Source of the DNA: Gracilibacillus kekensis
Lineage (GTDB): Bacteria > Bacillota > Bacilli > Bacillales > Amphibacillaceae
Direction of reading: 5' to 3'
Length of the DNA: 64,000 nucleotides
Assembly: GCF_900143085.1 (NCBI RefSeq)
Contig: NZ_FRCZ01000006.1
Coordinates: 77,526-141,525 of the forward strand
In this document: positions 34,022-44,397 of the stretch, piece by piece
How the letters are laid out: every line of letters starts with the position of its first letter
Numbering within the stretch: the stretch's first letter is position 1
Notes under the pieces: model-generated
What the model saw: the letters and a program-made list of their open reading frames with translations, nothing else
Database searches by the model: none
Told to the model about the DNA's origin: nothing
Program-made: the position numbers and the translations under genes

Positions 34022-36233
34022 ATTGAGTCCAGAACAAGTAGAACAAGATAAAGTCTATCAGGAAATGGGCTTAACAGATAAAGAATATGACATGATCAAA
34101 AACATTATGGGTCGACGTCCAAACTTCACGGAAATCGGCATTTTTTCGGTAATGTGGTCAGAACATTGCAGTTATAAAACGTCGAAACCTTTACTAAGCA
34201 AATTCCCAACGGAAGGTCCTCAAGTTGTGCAAGGGCCTGGTGAAGGCGCTGGTGTGGTAAATATCGGTGATGGTCAAGGTGTTGTATTTAAAGTCGAAAG
34301 TCATAATCACCCTTCAGCAGTTGAGCCATATCAAGGTGCTGCAACAGGTGTTGGTGGTATTATTCGTGACGTATTTTCGATGGGAGCTCGACCAATCGCT
34401 TCCTTAAACTCCTTACGCTTCGGTAACTTAAACACAGGACGCGTGAAATACCTTTTCGATGAGGTTGTTCATGGTATTGCTGGTTACGGAAACTGTGTAG
34501 GAGTACCTACAGTAGGTGGAGAAGTCCAATTTGATGATTGTTATGAAGGAAATCCACTTGTGAATGCAATGTGTGTTGGTTTAATTGATACCAAGGATAT
34601 TCAAAAGGGAATTGCCGCTGGACTAGGTAACACGATCATGTATGTTGGCTCTAAAACAGGACGTGATGGTATTCACGGTGCAACATTTGCTTCTGAGGAT
34701 TTATCAGAAGACTCTGAAAGCAAACGTTCCAATGTGCAAGTCGGTGACCCTTTTATGGAGAAGTTATTAATTGAAGCATGTTTAGAAGTGATTCACTCAG
34801 ATGCATTAGTTGGTATTCAGGACATGGGTGCTGCTGGTCTTACCTCTTCAGCAAGTGAAATGGCAAGTAAGGCTGGCATGGGGATGGAAATGAACTTAGA
34901 TCTTATTCCACAACGTGAAGAAAACATGACCGCCTATGAGATGATGCTGTCAGAATCACAAGAACGTATGCTTTTATGTGTTAAAAAAGGGGAAGAGCAG
35001 GAAATCGTTGATATTTTCAAAAAATATGACTTGGAAGCTGTAGCGGTAGGTGAAGTAACCGGTGATAAAATGTTCCGCTTATTGCATAAAGGTGACGTTG
35101 TAGCAGATATTCCTGTTGATAACTTAGCAGAGGATGCACCTATTTTTCATAAAGAATCGAAAGTTCCTCACATTTATGAAGAATATCAAAAGATGCCTGC
35201 CTACAAACCAGATGTTACCGATCATGCAGAAACGTTGAAACAATTATTACAGCAGCCAACGATCGCAAGTAAAGAATATATCTATGATCAATACGACTCA
35301 ATGGTACAAGCAAATACCGTTTTCTCACCAGGATCAGATGCTGCAGTGGTTCGAGTGCGTGGTTATGATAAGGCGATAGCGATGACAACCGATTGTAATT
35401 CACGTTATATTCACTTAGATCCTGAAGTAGGCGGTAAGATTGCCGTTGCAGAAGCTGCTCGTAACATTGTTGCATCTGGTGCAAAGCCACTTGCTTTAAC
35501 AGATGGCTTAAACTTCGGAAATCCAGATAAACCAGAAAACTTCTGGCAAATGGAAAAAAGTGTGGAAGGTATGAGTGCCGCAAGCTTACGTCTTAATACA
35601 CCAGTTATTAGTGGGAACGTATCACTTTACAATGAATCAAATGGTCAAGCAATATTTCCAACACCAGTAGTAGGTATGGTCGGTTTACATCAATCTTTAT
35701 CAGATATAACGCCATCTCATTTTCAACATGAAGGTGATCTTGTCTATGTGATTGGTGAGACGAAAGCAGAATTTGGTGGTAGTGAATTGCAAAACCTTTT
35801 AGAAGGAAAGTATTTTGGAAAAGCTCCAGCAATTGATCTAGATACAGAAGCAAAACGCCAGGAGCAGTTACTGGATGCCATTCAGGCAGGGCTTGTTTCC
35901 TCTGCTCATGATCTAGCAGAAGGTGGATTGGGCGTTGCCGTTGCGGAATGTCTATTTAATGGAAAAGGATTAGGTGCAGAGCTTCAAGTAGAAGGCGATG
36001 TGACGAGTGCATTATTTAGTGAATCACAATCACGATTCTTAGTATCGATTCCAGAAGGTAAACGCCAGGCATTTGAAGCAAAAGTAGAAGATGCAAGATT
36101 GTTAGGAACAGTAACTTCGTCTAATAGACTAGTAGTACGAAATGGTGACAAGGAAGCAATCACTGAAGACGTAGAATCATTACAACAGCTATGGAAAGGA
36201 GCTATCCCGTGCTTGCTGAAATCAAAGGCTTAA
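34005..36233 (+). CDS. purL: FGAM synthase catalytic subunit PurL (small form)
   Basis: The ATP-using part of FGAM synthase, which converts FGAR to FGAM with ammonia from PurQ. The 742-residue length is the short Gram-positive form that needs PurS and PurQ. Motifs include [33 protein letters not shown] and [10 protein letters not shown] in the two repeated AIR-synthase-like halves. RBS TGGAGGG lies before the ATG. The end overlaps the beginning of purF by 25 bases. Confidence 0.97.
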   Translation: MLQAPELSPEQVEQDKVYQEMGLTDKEYDMIKNIMGRRPNFTEIGIFSVMWSEHCSYKTSKPLLSKFPTEGPQVVQGPGEGAGVVNIGDGQGVVFKVESHNHPSAVEPYQGAATGVGGIIRDVFSMGARPIASLNSLRFGNLNTGRVKYLFDEVVHGIAGYGNCVGVPTVGGEVQFDDCYEGNPLVNAMCVGLIDTKDIQKGIAAGLGNTIMYVGSKTGRDGIHGATFASEDLSEDSESKRSNVQVGDPFMEKLLIEACLEVIHSDALVGIQDMGAAGLTSSASEMASKAGMGMEMNLDLIPQREENMTAYEMMLSESQERMLLCVKKGEEQEIVDIFKKYDLEAVAVGEVTGDKMFRLLHKGDVVADIPVDNLAEDAPIFHKESKVPHIYEEYQKMPAYKPDVTDHAETLKQLLQQPTIASKEYIYDQYDSMVQANTVFSPGSDAAVVRVRGYDKAIAMTTDCNSRYIHLDPEVGGKIAVAEAARNIVASGAKPLALTDGLNFGNPDKPENFWQMEKSVEGMSAASLRLNTPVISGNVSLYNESNGQAIFPTPVVGMVGLHQSLSDITPSHFQHEGDLVYVIGETKAEFGGSELQNLLEGKYFGKAPAIDLDTEAKRQEQLLDAIQAGLVSSAHDLAEGGLGVAVAECLFNGKGLGAELQVEGDVTSALFSESQSRFLVSIPEGKRQAFEAKVEDARLLGTVTSSNRLVVRNGDKEAITEDVESLQQLWKGAIPCLLKSKA

Positions 36234-37621
36234 ACGAAGAATGTGGTGTATTTGCGATCTGGGGACATGAAAAGGCAGCTGAAATGACGTATTATGGTCT
36301 TCATGCTCTCCAGCATCGTGGACAAGAGGGTGCAGGGATTGTCACGACAGATGGTGAAAAACTGAACGTCCATAAAGGTGTCGGTTTAATTAATGATGTT
36401 TTTTCTGAAGGGGAAGTTTCACGCTTAACCGGGCATGCAGCGGTAGGTCATGTCCGTTATGCGACACAAGGTGGCGGTGGATTTGAAAACGTCCAGCCAC
36501 TTGTGTTCCGTTCTCAAACAAATAGTATGGCACTGGCTCATAACGGTAATTTAGTGAATGCCCATCAATTAAAAAGCCAATTAGAAGCACAAGGTAGTAT
36601 TTTGCAAACTACTTCAGATACAGAAGTAATTGCCCACTTAATTAAACGAAGTGGAAATGTACCGATGGAAGATGCGATTAGTTCAGCGCTAGGCATGATC
36701 AAAGGTGCTTATGCATTTTCAATTTTAACAGAAGATCAGCTATTTATTGGCTTAGATCCACGTGGATTGCGTCCTTTATCGATTGGTCGTCTCGGTGATG
36801 CTTATGTGGTTGCTTCTGAAACTTGCGCATTTGATTTGATTGGTGCAACCTATGAGAGAGAAGTGTATCCAGGTGAATTAATTATCATTGATGAAGATGG
36901 CTTTCGTACGAGACAATTTACTTCTCCAATGGAGCGTACGCTTTGCTCGATGGAATACGTATATTTCTCCCGTCCAGATAGTGATTTGAATGAGACAAAT
37001 GTCCATGCAAGTCGTAAAACAATGGGGAAACAACTTGCGACAGAGTCACCAGTAGAAGCCGATGTCGTAACAGGTGTACCTGATTCCAGTATCTCTGCTG
37101 CCATTGGATTTTCAGAAGCAACTGGAATTCCATATGAACTCGGATTAATTAAAAACCGTTATGTCGGCAGAACGTTTATTCAACCATCACAGGAACTGCG
37201 AGAACAAGGTGTGAAAATGAAACTATCAGCAGTACGGGGTATTGTCGATGGAAAACGAGTTGTTATGGTAGATGATTCGATTGTTCGTGGTACCACGAGC
37301 CGACGTATCGTTCGTTTATTAAAAGAAGCAGGCGCAACTGAAGTGCATGTTCGAATTGCCTCTCCCCCAATTCAAAATCCATGTTATTATGGAATAGACA
37401 CGTCAACCAAAGGTGAATTGATCGCAGCGAATCATTCATTAGAAGATATGCGTGAAATCATCGGTGCCGACAGCTTATCCTTTTTGTCTACAGAAGGCTT
37501 GGAAGCATCGATTGTAGCAGATCGTGATCGCAGGCAGCATGGTGTCTGTCAAGCTTGTTTCACTGGTAATTATCCGACGGAAATTTATCCAGATACGGTG
37601 ATCCCTGCTTATAAAGAGTAA
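36209..37621 (+). CDS. purF: Amidophosphoribosyltransferase
   Basis: First committed step of purine synthesis (PRPP to phosphoribosylamine). The GTG at 36209 is the correct start: AAAGGAG lies 7 bases upstream, and it gives the propeptide [11 protein letters not shown] followed by the N-terminal nucleophile Cys12, exactly as in B. subtilis. An upstream ATG at 36191 overlaps the RBS. The PRPP-binding motif [13 protein letters not shown] is present, as are the Gram-positive iron-sulfur cysteines near the C-terminus (CQACF). 470 residues. Directly after its stop codon lies a 21-bp tandem-repeat array. Confidence 0.97.
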   Translation: MLAEIKGLNEECGVFAIWGHEKAAEMTYYGLHALQHRGQEGAGIVTTDGEKLNVHKGVGLINDVFSEGEVSRLTGHAAVGHVRYATQGGGGFENVQPLVFRSQTNSMALAHNGNLVNAHQLKSQLEAQGSILQTTSDTEVIAHLIKRSGNVPMEDAISSALGMIKGAYAFSILTEDQLFIGLDPRGLRPLSIGRLGDAYVVASETCAFDLIGATYEREVYPGELIIIDEDGFRTRQFTSPMERTLCSMEYVYFSRPDSDLNETNVHASRKTMGKQLATESPVEADVVTGVPDSSISAAIGFSEATGIPYELGLIKNRYVGRTFIQPSQELREQGVKMKLSAVRGIVDGKRVVMVDDSIVRGTTSRRIVRLLKEAGATEVHVRIASPPIQNPCYYGIDTSTKGELIAANHSLEDMREIIGADSLSFLSTEGLEASIVADRDRRQHGVCQACFTGNYPTEIYPDTVIPAYKE

Positions 37622-37747
37622 AGTGGCCATAAAACGGTGGAAAGTGGCCATAAAATGTTAAGAAGTGACCATAAAAGTAGAAAAAGTGGCCATAAAAAGC
37701 CTAGAAGTGGCCATAAAACCATCAAAAGTGGCCATAAAACTTGCAGG
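37622..37747 (+). repeat. 21-bp tandem repeat array after purF (six copies)
   Basis: Six units start at 37622, 37643, 37664, 37685, 37706 and 37727, exactly 21 bases apart. Each is a constant 13-mer AGTGGCCATAAAA (one copy has GACC) plus 8 variable bases; a seventh, shortened copy (GGCATAAAA) runs into the purM ribosome-binding site. The array starts on the base after the purF stop and stays open in the purF frame (heptapeptide SGHKxxx), but constancy of third codon positions points to selection or copying at DNA/RNA level. Confidence 0.95.
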
Positions 37748-37767
37748 CATAAAAAGGAGTTCAATTA

Positions 37768-38796
37768 ATGAGTGATATCTACAAAGATGCCGGAGTCGAT
37801 GTACATGCAGGCTATCAGGCAGTCGATTTAATGAAAAAGCATATCGCAAAAACAAATCGCCCCGAAGTAATCGGTGGCGTTGGAGCATTTGCAGGCCTTT
37901 TTGATTTAAGTAAATTCTCATATGAAGAACCAGTATTAGTTTCAGGAACAGATGGTGTCGGAACAAAGCTAAAGCTTGCCATTGAAATGAATAAACATGA
38001 CACTGTCGGCATTGATTTAGTGGCGATGTGTGTCAATGATATCGTTGCTCAAGGTGCCGATCCACTATTTTTCCTGGATTATATCGCATGTGGTAAAAAT
38101 CAACCGGAAAAAATTGAACAAATCGTCAAAGGCATCACTGACGGTTGTGTTCAAAGTAATGCCGCATTAATTGGTGGTGAAACAGCGGAAATGCCGGGGA
38201 TGTATGGTGATGATGACTATGATCTAGCAGGCTTTGTAGTCGGAATCGCTGATAAACAACAAATCATCACAGGCGATAGCATTCAAGCAGGAGATAAAGT
38301 GATTGGCCTTGCCTCCTCTGGAGTGCATTCCAATGGTTTTTCACTCGTTCGGAAAATTATAGAAGATAAAGGTCTCAACTACCAAGCACACATCGAAGAA
38401 CTATCAACCACACTAGGGGAAGCTCTTTTAGAACCAACCAAAATCTACACGAAAGCAATACAACAATTAAAGTTGGATCTGACAATTAAGGGGATTAGTC
38501 ACGTAACCGGCGGTGGTTTTTATGAAAATCTACCACGTGCATTACCTGAAGGTTTCGGTGTAAATATTCAAAAAGGATCATGGCAAAAGCCGGCTGTTTT
38601 TGATTATTTACAAAAACAAGCAGATCTAAAAGAAGAAGATATGTATGGCGTATTTAACATGGGGATCGGAATGGCAGTAATCGTTGATGGACATGAAGCG
38701 GATATGGCACTCCAATTGTTAGAAGATATCGGTGAACAGGCATATGTGATCGGTGAGGTTACAACAGAAACAGGGGTGACATTTTCCAATGACTAA
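37768..38796 (+). CDS. purM: AIR synthase (FGAM cyclo-ligase)
   Basis: Closes the imidazole ring with ATP to make AIR. The 342-residue protein has VSGTDGVGTKLKLA, GIDLVAMCVND, GGETAEMPGMY and GLASSGVHSNGFSL, all PurM signatures. RBS AAAAGGAG at the end of the repeat array. It overlaps purN by 8 bases. Confidence 0.97.
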   Translation: MSDIYKDAGVDVHAGYQAVDLMKKHIAKTNRPEVIGGVGAFAGLFDLSKFSYEEPVLVSGTDGVGTKLKLAIEMNKHDTVGIDLVAMCVNDIVAQGADPLFFLDYIACGKNQPEKIEQIVKGITDGCVQSNAALIGGETAEMPGMYGDDDYDLAGFVVGIADKQQIITGDSIQAGDKVIGLASSGVHSNGFSLVRKIIEDKGLNYQAHIEELSTTLGEALLEPTKIYTKAIQQLKLDLTIKGISHVTGGGFYENLPRALPEGFGVNIQKGSWQKPAVFDYLQKQADLKEEDMYGVFNMGIGMAVIVDGHEADMALQLLEDIGEQAYVIGEVTTETGVTFSND

Positions 38797-39361
38797 AATA
38801 GCAGTATTCGCGTCAGGAACCGGAAGTAATTATGACGCCATTATAGAAGCAGAAAAAAATGGTGTAATGGATGCAGAAGTAGCACTACTTGTGTGTGATA
38901 CACCTAATGCAAAAGTGTTAGACAAGGCAAATGAGTATGGTACGCCAACATTTGCGTTTGATCCAAAACAATATCGAAACAAAGAAATGTTTGAAGCGAA
39001 GCTAGTAGAAATACTCCAATTAGAAAAGGTCGACTTAATCGTCTTAGCAGGATATATGCGATTGATCGGAGAAACATTACTACGTCCGTTCGAAGGGAAA
39101 ATCATTAATATTCATCCATCCCTTTTGCCATCGTTTCCAGGACTAGATGCGGTTGGACAAGCATTTGATGCAGGAGTAAAAGTATCTGGGGTAACCATTC
39201 ATTATGTAGATGAAGGAATGGATACCGGAAAGATTATTGCGCAAGCACCTGTTCAAATTGAAGATGATATGACTAGAGAAGACTTACAAAAAGCCGTTCA
39301 TCAGGTGGAACATACGCTATATCCTGCAACGATTCAGAAATTGATTACGAGAGGAGAATAA
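38789..39361 (+). CDS. purN: GAR transformylase, folate-dependent
   Basis: Transfers a formyl group from 10-formyl-tetrahydrofolate to GAR. The 190-residue enzyme has [21 protein letters not shown] and the active-site [13 protein letters not shown] and [10 protein letters not shown]. Overlaps purM and is followed at once by purH. Confidence 0.97.
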   Translation: MTKIAVFASGTGSNYDAIIEAEKNGVMDAEVALLVCDTPNAKVLDKANEYGTPTFAFDPKQYRNKEMFEAKLVEILQLEKVDLIVLAGYMRLIGETLLRPFEGKIINIHPSLLPSFPGLDAVGQAFDAGVKVSGVTIHYVDEGMDTGKIIAQAPVQIEDDMTREDLQKAVHQVEHTLYPATIQKLITRGE

Positions 39362-39363
39362 CG

Positions 39364-40899
39364 TTGAAAAAACGTGCTCTATTAAGTGTATCGGACAAAA
39401 GCAATTTAGTTCCTTTTGCTAAAGGATTAGACAAATTAGGATATGAATTAATCTCTACTGGTGGAACATTAAAAGCTTTAAAAGAAGCGGATTTACCAGC
39501 AAAAGCTGTTTCAGAAATTACAGGTTTTGAAGAAATTTTAGATGGCCGCGTAAAAACGTTGCATCCCTATATTCATGCAGGATTGCTAGCACGTCGTGAT
39601 GAAGAATCACATGTGAAACAACTAGCTGAACGTGATATTGCACCAATTGATGTCGTAGTCGTTAACCTTTATCCATTTAAAGAAACGATTGCAAATCCTG
39701 ATGTGACAGAAGAAGACGCAATTGAAAACATTGATATTGGTGGACCAACGATGTTGCGAGCAGCATCTAAAAACTTCCGTGATGTGACAGTAGTAGTCGA
39801 TCCAACTGACTATGATGCTGTGCTTGACAATCTCGGAGACAACGGCGGCACAGCGGAATTCCGCAAAACATTAGCCGCAAAAGTATTCCGTCATACGGCA
39901 AATTATGATGCGATAATCGCGAACTATTTTGTTGATATTACAGATGAAGAAGACCCTGAAACAGTGACCCAAACGTTTGAAAAGGTTCAATCACTAAGAT
40001 ATGGTGAGAACCCACATCAAAAAGCAGCTTTCTATAAAGAAGGCAATGTTAAAGGTGCATCAATTGCTAACGCCAAACAATTACATGGCAAGGAATTATC
40101 GTATAACAATATTCAGGATGCCAATGCAGCTTTAGAAGTGGTATTAGAATTTGCTGATCAGCCTGCAGCTGTTGCGGTAAAACATATGAATCCATGTGGA
40201 GTTGGAATTGGTGAAACAATTTCAGAAGCTTATCAAAAAGCATACCAGGCAGACCCTGTCTCGATTTTCGGTGGTATTGTCGCACTTAATCGTGAGGTAG
40301 ACGAAGCAACAGCAGATCAATTAAAAGATATTTTCTTAGAAATTGTGATTGCGCCAAGCTTTTCTGAAAAAGCAATTGAGATCCTAACGGTAAAGAAAAA
40401 CATTCGTTTACTAGAAACACCAATGGAAATCAATGAAACAGATACTAAAAAAGTAGTCAGTGTGATCGGTGGACTACTAGTGCAAGATCGTGATAATGGC
40501 AAAATTTTAGCAAATGATCTTGAAGTGGTAACCGATCGTAAACCAGATGCCAAAGAAATCGATGAATTGCTATTTGCGTGGAAAGTTGTAAAACACGTGA
40601 AATCAAATGCAATTGTTGTAGCAAAAAGCGATCAAACATTAGGTGTTGGCGCTGGACAAATGAATCGTGTCGGAGCTGCCGCAATTGCCTTTGAACAAGC
40701 AGGTGAAAAAGCCCAAGGTGCTGTGATGGCATCAGACGCCTTCTTCCCGATGCCAGATACAGTTGAAAATGCAGCAAAAGCAGGTATCAAAGCAATTATT
40801 CAACCAGGTGGATCGAAGCGTGATCAAGATTCAATTGATGAATGTAACAAACATGGTATCGCAATGGTATTAACAAAAATGCGTCACTTTAAGCATTAA
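39364..40899 (+). CDS. purH: AICAR transformylase / IMP cyclohydrolase
   Basis: A bifunctional enzyme for the last two steps to IMP. The 511-residue protein has the MGS-fold cyclohydrolase first ([31 protein letters not shown]) and the transformylase second ([37 protein letters not shown]). TTG start at 39364 with AGAGGAG upstream. A hairpin follows before purD. Confidence 0.97.
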   Translation: MKKRALLSVSDKSNLVPFAKGLDKLGYELISTGGTLKALKEADLPAKAVSEITGFEEILDGRVKTLHPYIHAGLLARRDEESHVKQLAERDIAPIDVVVVNLYPFKETIANPDVTEEDAIENIDIGGPTMLRAASKNFRDVTVVVDPTDYDAVLDNLGDNGGTAEFRKTLAAKVFRHTANYDAIIANYFVDITDEEDPETVTQTFEKVQSLRYGENPHQKAAFYKEGNVKGASIANAKQLHGKELSYNNIQDANAALEVVLEFADQPAAVAVKHMNPCGVGIGETISEAYQKAYQADPVSIFGGIVALNREVDEATADQLKDIFLEIVIAPSFSEKAIEILTVKKNIRLLETPMEINETDTKKVVSVIGGLLVQDRDNGKILANDLEVVTDRKPDAKEIDELLFAWKVVKHVKSNAIVVAKSDQTLGVGAGQMNRVGAAAIAFEQAGEKAQGAVMASDAFFPMPDTVENAAKAGIKAIIQPGGSKRDQDSIDECNKHGIAMVLTKMRHFKH

Positions 40900-40904
40900 A
40901 GCGG

Positions 40905-40934
40905 AGGATTCTCAACAAGTTGAGAATCCTTTCC
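40905..40934 (+). terminator. Hairpin between purH and purD (possible attenuator)
   Basis: AGGATTCTCAA (40905-40915) pairs perfectly with TTGAGAATCCT (40920-40930), followed by only a short TTTCC. It may be a partial terminator or an RNA-processing site inside the operon. Confidence 0.6.
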
Positions 40935-40962
40935 TATATTCGATATATAAGGAGGCTCTCCC

Positions 40963-42219
40963 ATGAAAGTATTAGTAATCGGCGGTGGCGGTCGTGAGCA
41001 TATCATTGTCAAAAAATTAAAGGAAAGCAAACGCGTCACAGAAATCTTCGCAGCACCAGGCAACGGAGGTATTGCAGAAGAAGCAACCTGTGTACCGATA
41101 AAAGACGATGCCATCGAAAAATTAGTATCTTTTGCCTTAGAACAGCAAATCGATTGGACAATTGTTGGCCCAGAAGTCCCTTTAACAAAAGGTGTTGTTG
41201 ATGCATTCCGTAATCAGAATTTAAAAGTATTCGGTCCAACAAGAGATGCAGCGATTATCGAAGGAAGTAAAGATTTTGCCAAAGCATTTATGCAGCAATA
41301 TGATATTCCAACAGCAAAATATCAGACATTTACCGATGTAGAAAAAGCAAAAGCATACATAAAACAAGAAGGCGCACCAATCGTTGTCAAAGCAGACGGA
41401 CTTGCAGCAGGTAAAGGTGTGGTCGTTGCCATGACAGATCAAGAAGCACTTGATGCTGTAGAAAATATGTTAATTGATAATAAGTTTGGTGATGCCGGCA
41501 GCAGAGTAGTAATTGAAGAGTACTTAGAAGGTAAAGAATTCTCCCTTTTCGCTTTCGTTGATGGAGAAAACGTCTATCCAATGGTGCCAGCTCGCGATCA
41601 TAAGCGCGCCTACGATAATAATGAAGGACCAAATACAGGCGGTATGGGTGCTTTTTCTCCAGTAGCAGATCTTGATCCGCAACATGTCGAGTATACTGTT
41701 GAAAAAATCTTAAAGCCTGTTGCCAAGGGCATGAAGAAAGAAGGTCGAAAGTATACGGGAGTTCTCTATGGTGGGTTAATTGAAACAAAAGAGGGACCAA
41801 AAGTAATAGAATTTAACGCGAGATTCGGTGACCCAGAAACACAAGTAGTCCTTCCATTACTGGAAAATGATTTAATCCAAGTAATAGAAGATGTGACATC
41901 TGGTAAGGATCCACAACTAAAATGGAAAGATGGATATGCGATAGGAACAGTTGTCGCATCCAAAGGGTATCCAGGATCCTATGCAAAAAATGTGAAGCTT
42001 CCGGATTTAGATACGAACAACCACGATGTCTACGTGATTCATGCAGGGACTGCTCGATCCGAAGATGGCAACTTCCACTCCACAGGTGGCAGAGTCCTTC
42101 TCATTGGTTCTCTGCAAAATAGCCCAGAAAAAGCACAGACCGAAATTTATAACTACCTCACACGTTTCGATTCGTCTGATGATTTCTTTTATCGCAAAGA
42201 TATCGGTTTTTCAAAATGA
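40963..42219 (+). CDS. purD: GAR synthetase
   Basis: Links glycine to phosphoribosylamine with ATP. The 418-residue ATP-grasp enzyme has VLVIGGGGREHII, VKADGLAAGKGVVV, NTGGMGAFSP and FNARFGDPETQ. RBS AAGGAGG before ATG. Last gene of the pur operon, as in B. subtilis, ended by a strong terminator. Confidence 0.97.
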   Translation: MKVLVIGGGGREHIIVKKLKESKRVTEIFAAPGNGGIAEEATCVPIKDDAIEKLVSFALEQQIDWTIVGPEVPLTKGVVDAFRNQNLKVFGPTRDAAIIEGSKDFAKAFMQQYDIPTAKYQTFTDVEKAKAYIKQEGAPIVVKADGLAAGKGVVVAMTDQEALDAVENMLIDNKFGDAGSRVVIEEYLEGKEFSLFAFVDGENVYPMVPARDHKRAYDNNEGPNTGGMGAFSPVADLDPQHVEYTVEKILKPVAKGMKKEGRKYTGVLYGGLIETKEGPKVIEFNARFGDPETQVVLPLLENDLIQVIEDVTSGKDPQLKWKDGYAIGTVVASKGYPGSYAKNVKLPDLDTNNHDVYVIHAGTARSEDGNFHSTGGRVLLIGSLQNSPEKAQTEIYNYLTRFDSSDDFFYRKDIGFSK

Positions 42220-42231
42220 TACTTTTGTTTT

Positions 42232-42266
42232 AAGCACCACAGTTGATGAAAACTGTGGTGCTTTTA
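42232..42266 (+). terminator. Terminator of the pur operon
   Basis: AAGCACCACAGTT (42232-42244) pairs perfectly with AACTGTGGTGCTT (42251-42263), followed by TTT. Confidence 0.92.
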
Positions 42267-42268
42267 AA

Positions 42269-42310
42269 TGCAAGAAGAAACGGCGCATCTGCAAGAAGAG
42301 GATCGGATAT
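42269..42310 (+). repeat. Two-copy 21-bp repeat after purD
   Basis: TGCAAGAAGA occurs at 42269-42278 and again at 42290-42299, 21 bases apart, each followed by 11 different bases. It has the same period and constant-plus-variable plan as the array after purF, but only two copies. Confidence 0.5.
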
Positions 42311-42390
42311 GCTAGTAAAAGGATTAGCTCTCACCAAGTATTTCACATAAGAAATTCTTAGGGGAAGAGATTCATCTCGAAACAACAATT

Positions 42391-42443
42391 TTGACAAACA
42401 ACAGTTACTAAAGTATAATTACTTACATAAAGTAAGTTAATTA
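42391..42443 (+). promoter_or_regulatory. Consensus promoter and palindromic operator of catE-like gene
   Basis: TTGACA (42391-42396) and TATAAT (42414-42419) are 17 apart. ACTTAC-ATAAA-GTAAGT (42421-42437), extended outward by AATTA/TAATT, covers the start point. The half-site TTAC/GTAA fits MarR/DUF24-type quinone or diamide sensors (compare YodB/CatR of B. subtilis). Confidence 0.7.
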
Positions 42444-42456
42444 CAGGAGGACAATT

Positions 42457-43305
42457 ATGAAATTTCATCAGAAACCGAACACGTATGTAAGTCACGTAAA
42501 AATTAATGTACAAGATTTATATAGATCAATCCAATTTTATCAACAAACTCTAGGATTTGACATTTTAGAAAAAACAGATACACAAGCAATATTAACTGCT
42601 GACGGCAATACGAGTATCCTATCTTTAGAACAGCCAAAGAATGCAGAACCAAAACAAGCAAGAACAACAGGTCTATATCACTTCGCCATACTATTACCTA
42701 ACCGTGCGGATCTTGCTAATTTTGTATTCCATTGTATCGAAAATAATGTCAGATTGGGCTCATCCGATCACCTCGTCAGTGAGGCACTGTATTTCAATGA
42801 TCCTGATGGAAATGGAATTGAAGTTTATATTGATAAAGATCCTGAAACATGGACTTGGCAAAATGATCAAGTAGCGATGGCTGTTGATCCATTAGATTTT
42901 GAAGATTTATTAAAAGAAGGTCAGCAAGGCGCATGGCAAGGTTTACCTGCCCAAACCTTAATGGGACATATTCATCTACATGTGGCAAATATGGCCGAAA
43001 CAAAGACTTTTTATGAAAAAGGGTTAGGTTTCGAAACAGTTTCTCGATTCGGCGATCAAGCGTTATTTATCTCTACAGGTAAGTATCATCATCACATTGG
43101 ATTAAACACATGGAACGGTGTTGGTGCACCACCACCATCAGAAAATAGTGTAGGGCTTGCGTCTTATACTCTTACTTATCCAAGTAAACAAGCATTAGAC
43201 GAGGTTGTATTCAACTTAACAGCAATTGGAGTACCTGTAGAACAAGAACAAAAACAAATAATTATTAAAGATCCTTCCAAAAATAACATTATAATAACCT
43301 ACTAA
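42457..43305 (+). CDS. catE: VOC-family extradiol (catechol 2,3-) dioxygenase, CatE-like
   Basis: A 282-residue protein with two vicinal-oxygen-chelate modules (about residues 9-130 and 165-280). Metal-ligand candidates are His13 in YVSHVKI, HIHLHVAN in the second module and Glu in GIEVYID. It resembles the B. subtilis catechol 2,3-dioxygenase CatE, which clears catechol and quinone stress. Single-gene unit with its own consensus promoter, palindromic operator and terminator. Other VOC reactions (glyoxalase-like) cannot be excluded. Confidence 0.8.
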   Translation: MKFHQKPNTYVSHVKINVQDLYRSIQFYQQTLGFDILEKTDTQAILTADGNTSILSLEQPKNAEPKQARTTGLYHFAILLPNRADLANFVFHCIENNVRLGSSDHLVSEALYFNDPDGNGIEVYIDKDPETWTWQNDQVAMAVDPLDFEDLLKEGQQGAWQGLPAQTLMGHIHLHVANMAETKTFYEKGLGFETVSRFGDQALFISTGKYHHHIGLNTWNGVGAPPPSENSVGLASYTLTYPSKQALDEVVFNLTAIGVPVEQEQKQIIIKDPSKNNIIITY

Positions 43306-43310
43306 TTTTA

Positions 43311-43347
43311 AAAGCTACTCAATTATTACAGTTGAGTAGCTTTTTTG
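43311..43347 (+). terminator. Terminator after catE-like gene
   Basis: AAAGCTACTCAA (43311-43322) pairs with TTGAGTAGCTTT (43332-43343), followed by T. Confidence 0.9.
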
Positions 43348-43449
43348 CATTTCAAACAAATAGACCGAAAATTCGCATACAAAAATGATGGATTCAGATC
43401 TTTCAATTGTTATAATTAGTATATAATGGAAAAAAGGGGGGGTGCTATT

Positions 43450-44397
43450 TTGAAAAAAATGATGATAGCTCTTAGTAGTTTAATGTTAGTAGCAATGGTC
43501 TTCCTAATTATAGTTTATGAAGGTCGAGAACCTTTACTTTCGCCAGAAGCAAAAATAATAAAAACACAGCAAACGGAAGTTACTTCTGATCCTGAAAGGC
43601 AACCGTTAAAAGTAATTGAGACACCTAGTGAAACTGACTACTCCTTACAAAATGATCAACTTCATATCACACATGATAATGGAGATACGTGGCACAAAGT
43701 CCCAATTGAAATAGAACATCTTTTTGCAGGAGAATATCAAGGTAATAGGCAAGAACTAATCGGTGGTAGTTATGAAATGACGGAAGAATATACGGCTTTC
43801 CTCTATTCAGAAGGTGAAGATTGGCAATATCAAACGATTAAAATAACCTATACAGATGACAAAGGTAAAACATGGAAAGAAAGTATAGTGAAAGACGAAG
43901 CACTAGCCATGCGTTTTAGAAAAATCGATATAACAAATGACGGATTTTGGACTGTTATTTTTACGTTTGATCGCACGATGTCGCAGGAAGCATCTGCTAT
44001 TTATCTATCAAATGATCAAGGAGAGAATTGGCAGTCTATAAGCACACCAGATTCAACAAGACTTGTGGCAGATGGGGGCTTTATCGACCAAAATACAGGA
44101 TTTATTTCGTACGGTACGCTTAATCCCGATGCGCCAACAAGTTTATATGTTACAAATGATCAAGGAGAAACATGGGAACAGTCTGTATTTAATATGCCAA
44201 ATAAGTATGAAGAAGTATTTGTAATAGCAAAATCCCCAATAGAAAAAGAGGATCACTTAGAACTAATTATGGAACAGGGGCCAAATGGTGACTATTATAG
44301 AAATGGTTTGATAAAAGCAAAGTTTATCTCAAAAGATAACGGCCAAACTTGGGAGTTTGTTGAGGAGGTAGAGCCAGAAAATGAAGAAATGGGTTAA
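43450..44397 (+). CDS. Membrane-anchored Asp-box (BNR-like) repeat protein
   Basis: A 315-residue protein of unknown function. One N-terminal membrane anchor or uncleaved signal (IALSSLMLVAMVFLIIVY) is followed by an extracellular domain with five Asp-box motifs: DNGDTW, DDKGKTW, NDQGENW, NDQGETW and DNGQTW. Asp boxes mark beta-propeller blades, as in sialidases and Ycf48-like proteins, but no sialidase active-site arginines are evident. The TTG at 43450 is preferred, since the ATG at 43426 lies before the AAAAAGGGGGGG ribosome-binding tract. The end overlaps the next gene by 17 bases. Confidence 0.65.
   Translation: MKKMMIALSSLMLVAMVFLIIVYEGREPLLSPEAKIIKTQQTEVTSDPERQPLKVIETPSETDYSLQNDQLHITHDNGDTWHKVPIEIEHLFAGEYQGNRQELIGGSYEMTEEYTAFLYSEGEDWQYQTIKITYTDDKGKTWKESIVKDEALAMRFRKIDITNDGFWTVIFTFDRTMSQEASAIYLSNDQGENWQSISTPDSTRLVADGGFIDQNTGFISYGTLNPDAPTSLYVTNDQGETWEQSVFNMPNKYEEVFVIAKSPIEKEDHLELIMEQGPNGDYYRNGLIKAKFISKDNGQTWEFVEEVEPENEEMG

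Noticed and set aside
37622-37747. CRISPR array
   Set aside because: Constant part of 13 bases and spacers of 8 bases are far too short, and no cas genes are present.
37622-37767. purF stop-codon readthrough giving an SGHKxxx tail
   Set aside because: The array is in frame, but constant third codon positions and the normal conserved PurF C-terminus before the stop argue for a DNA-level repeat; kept only as an observation.
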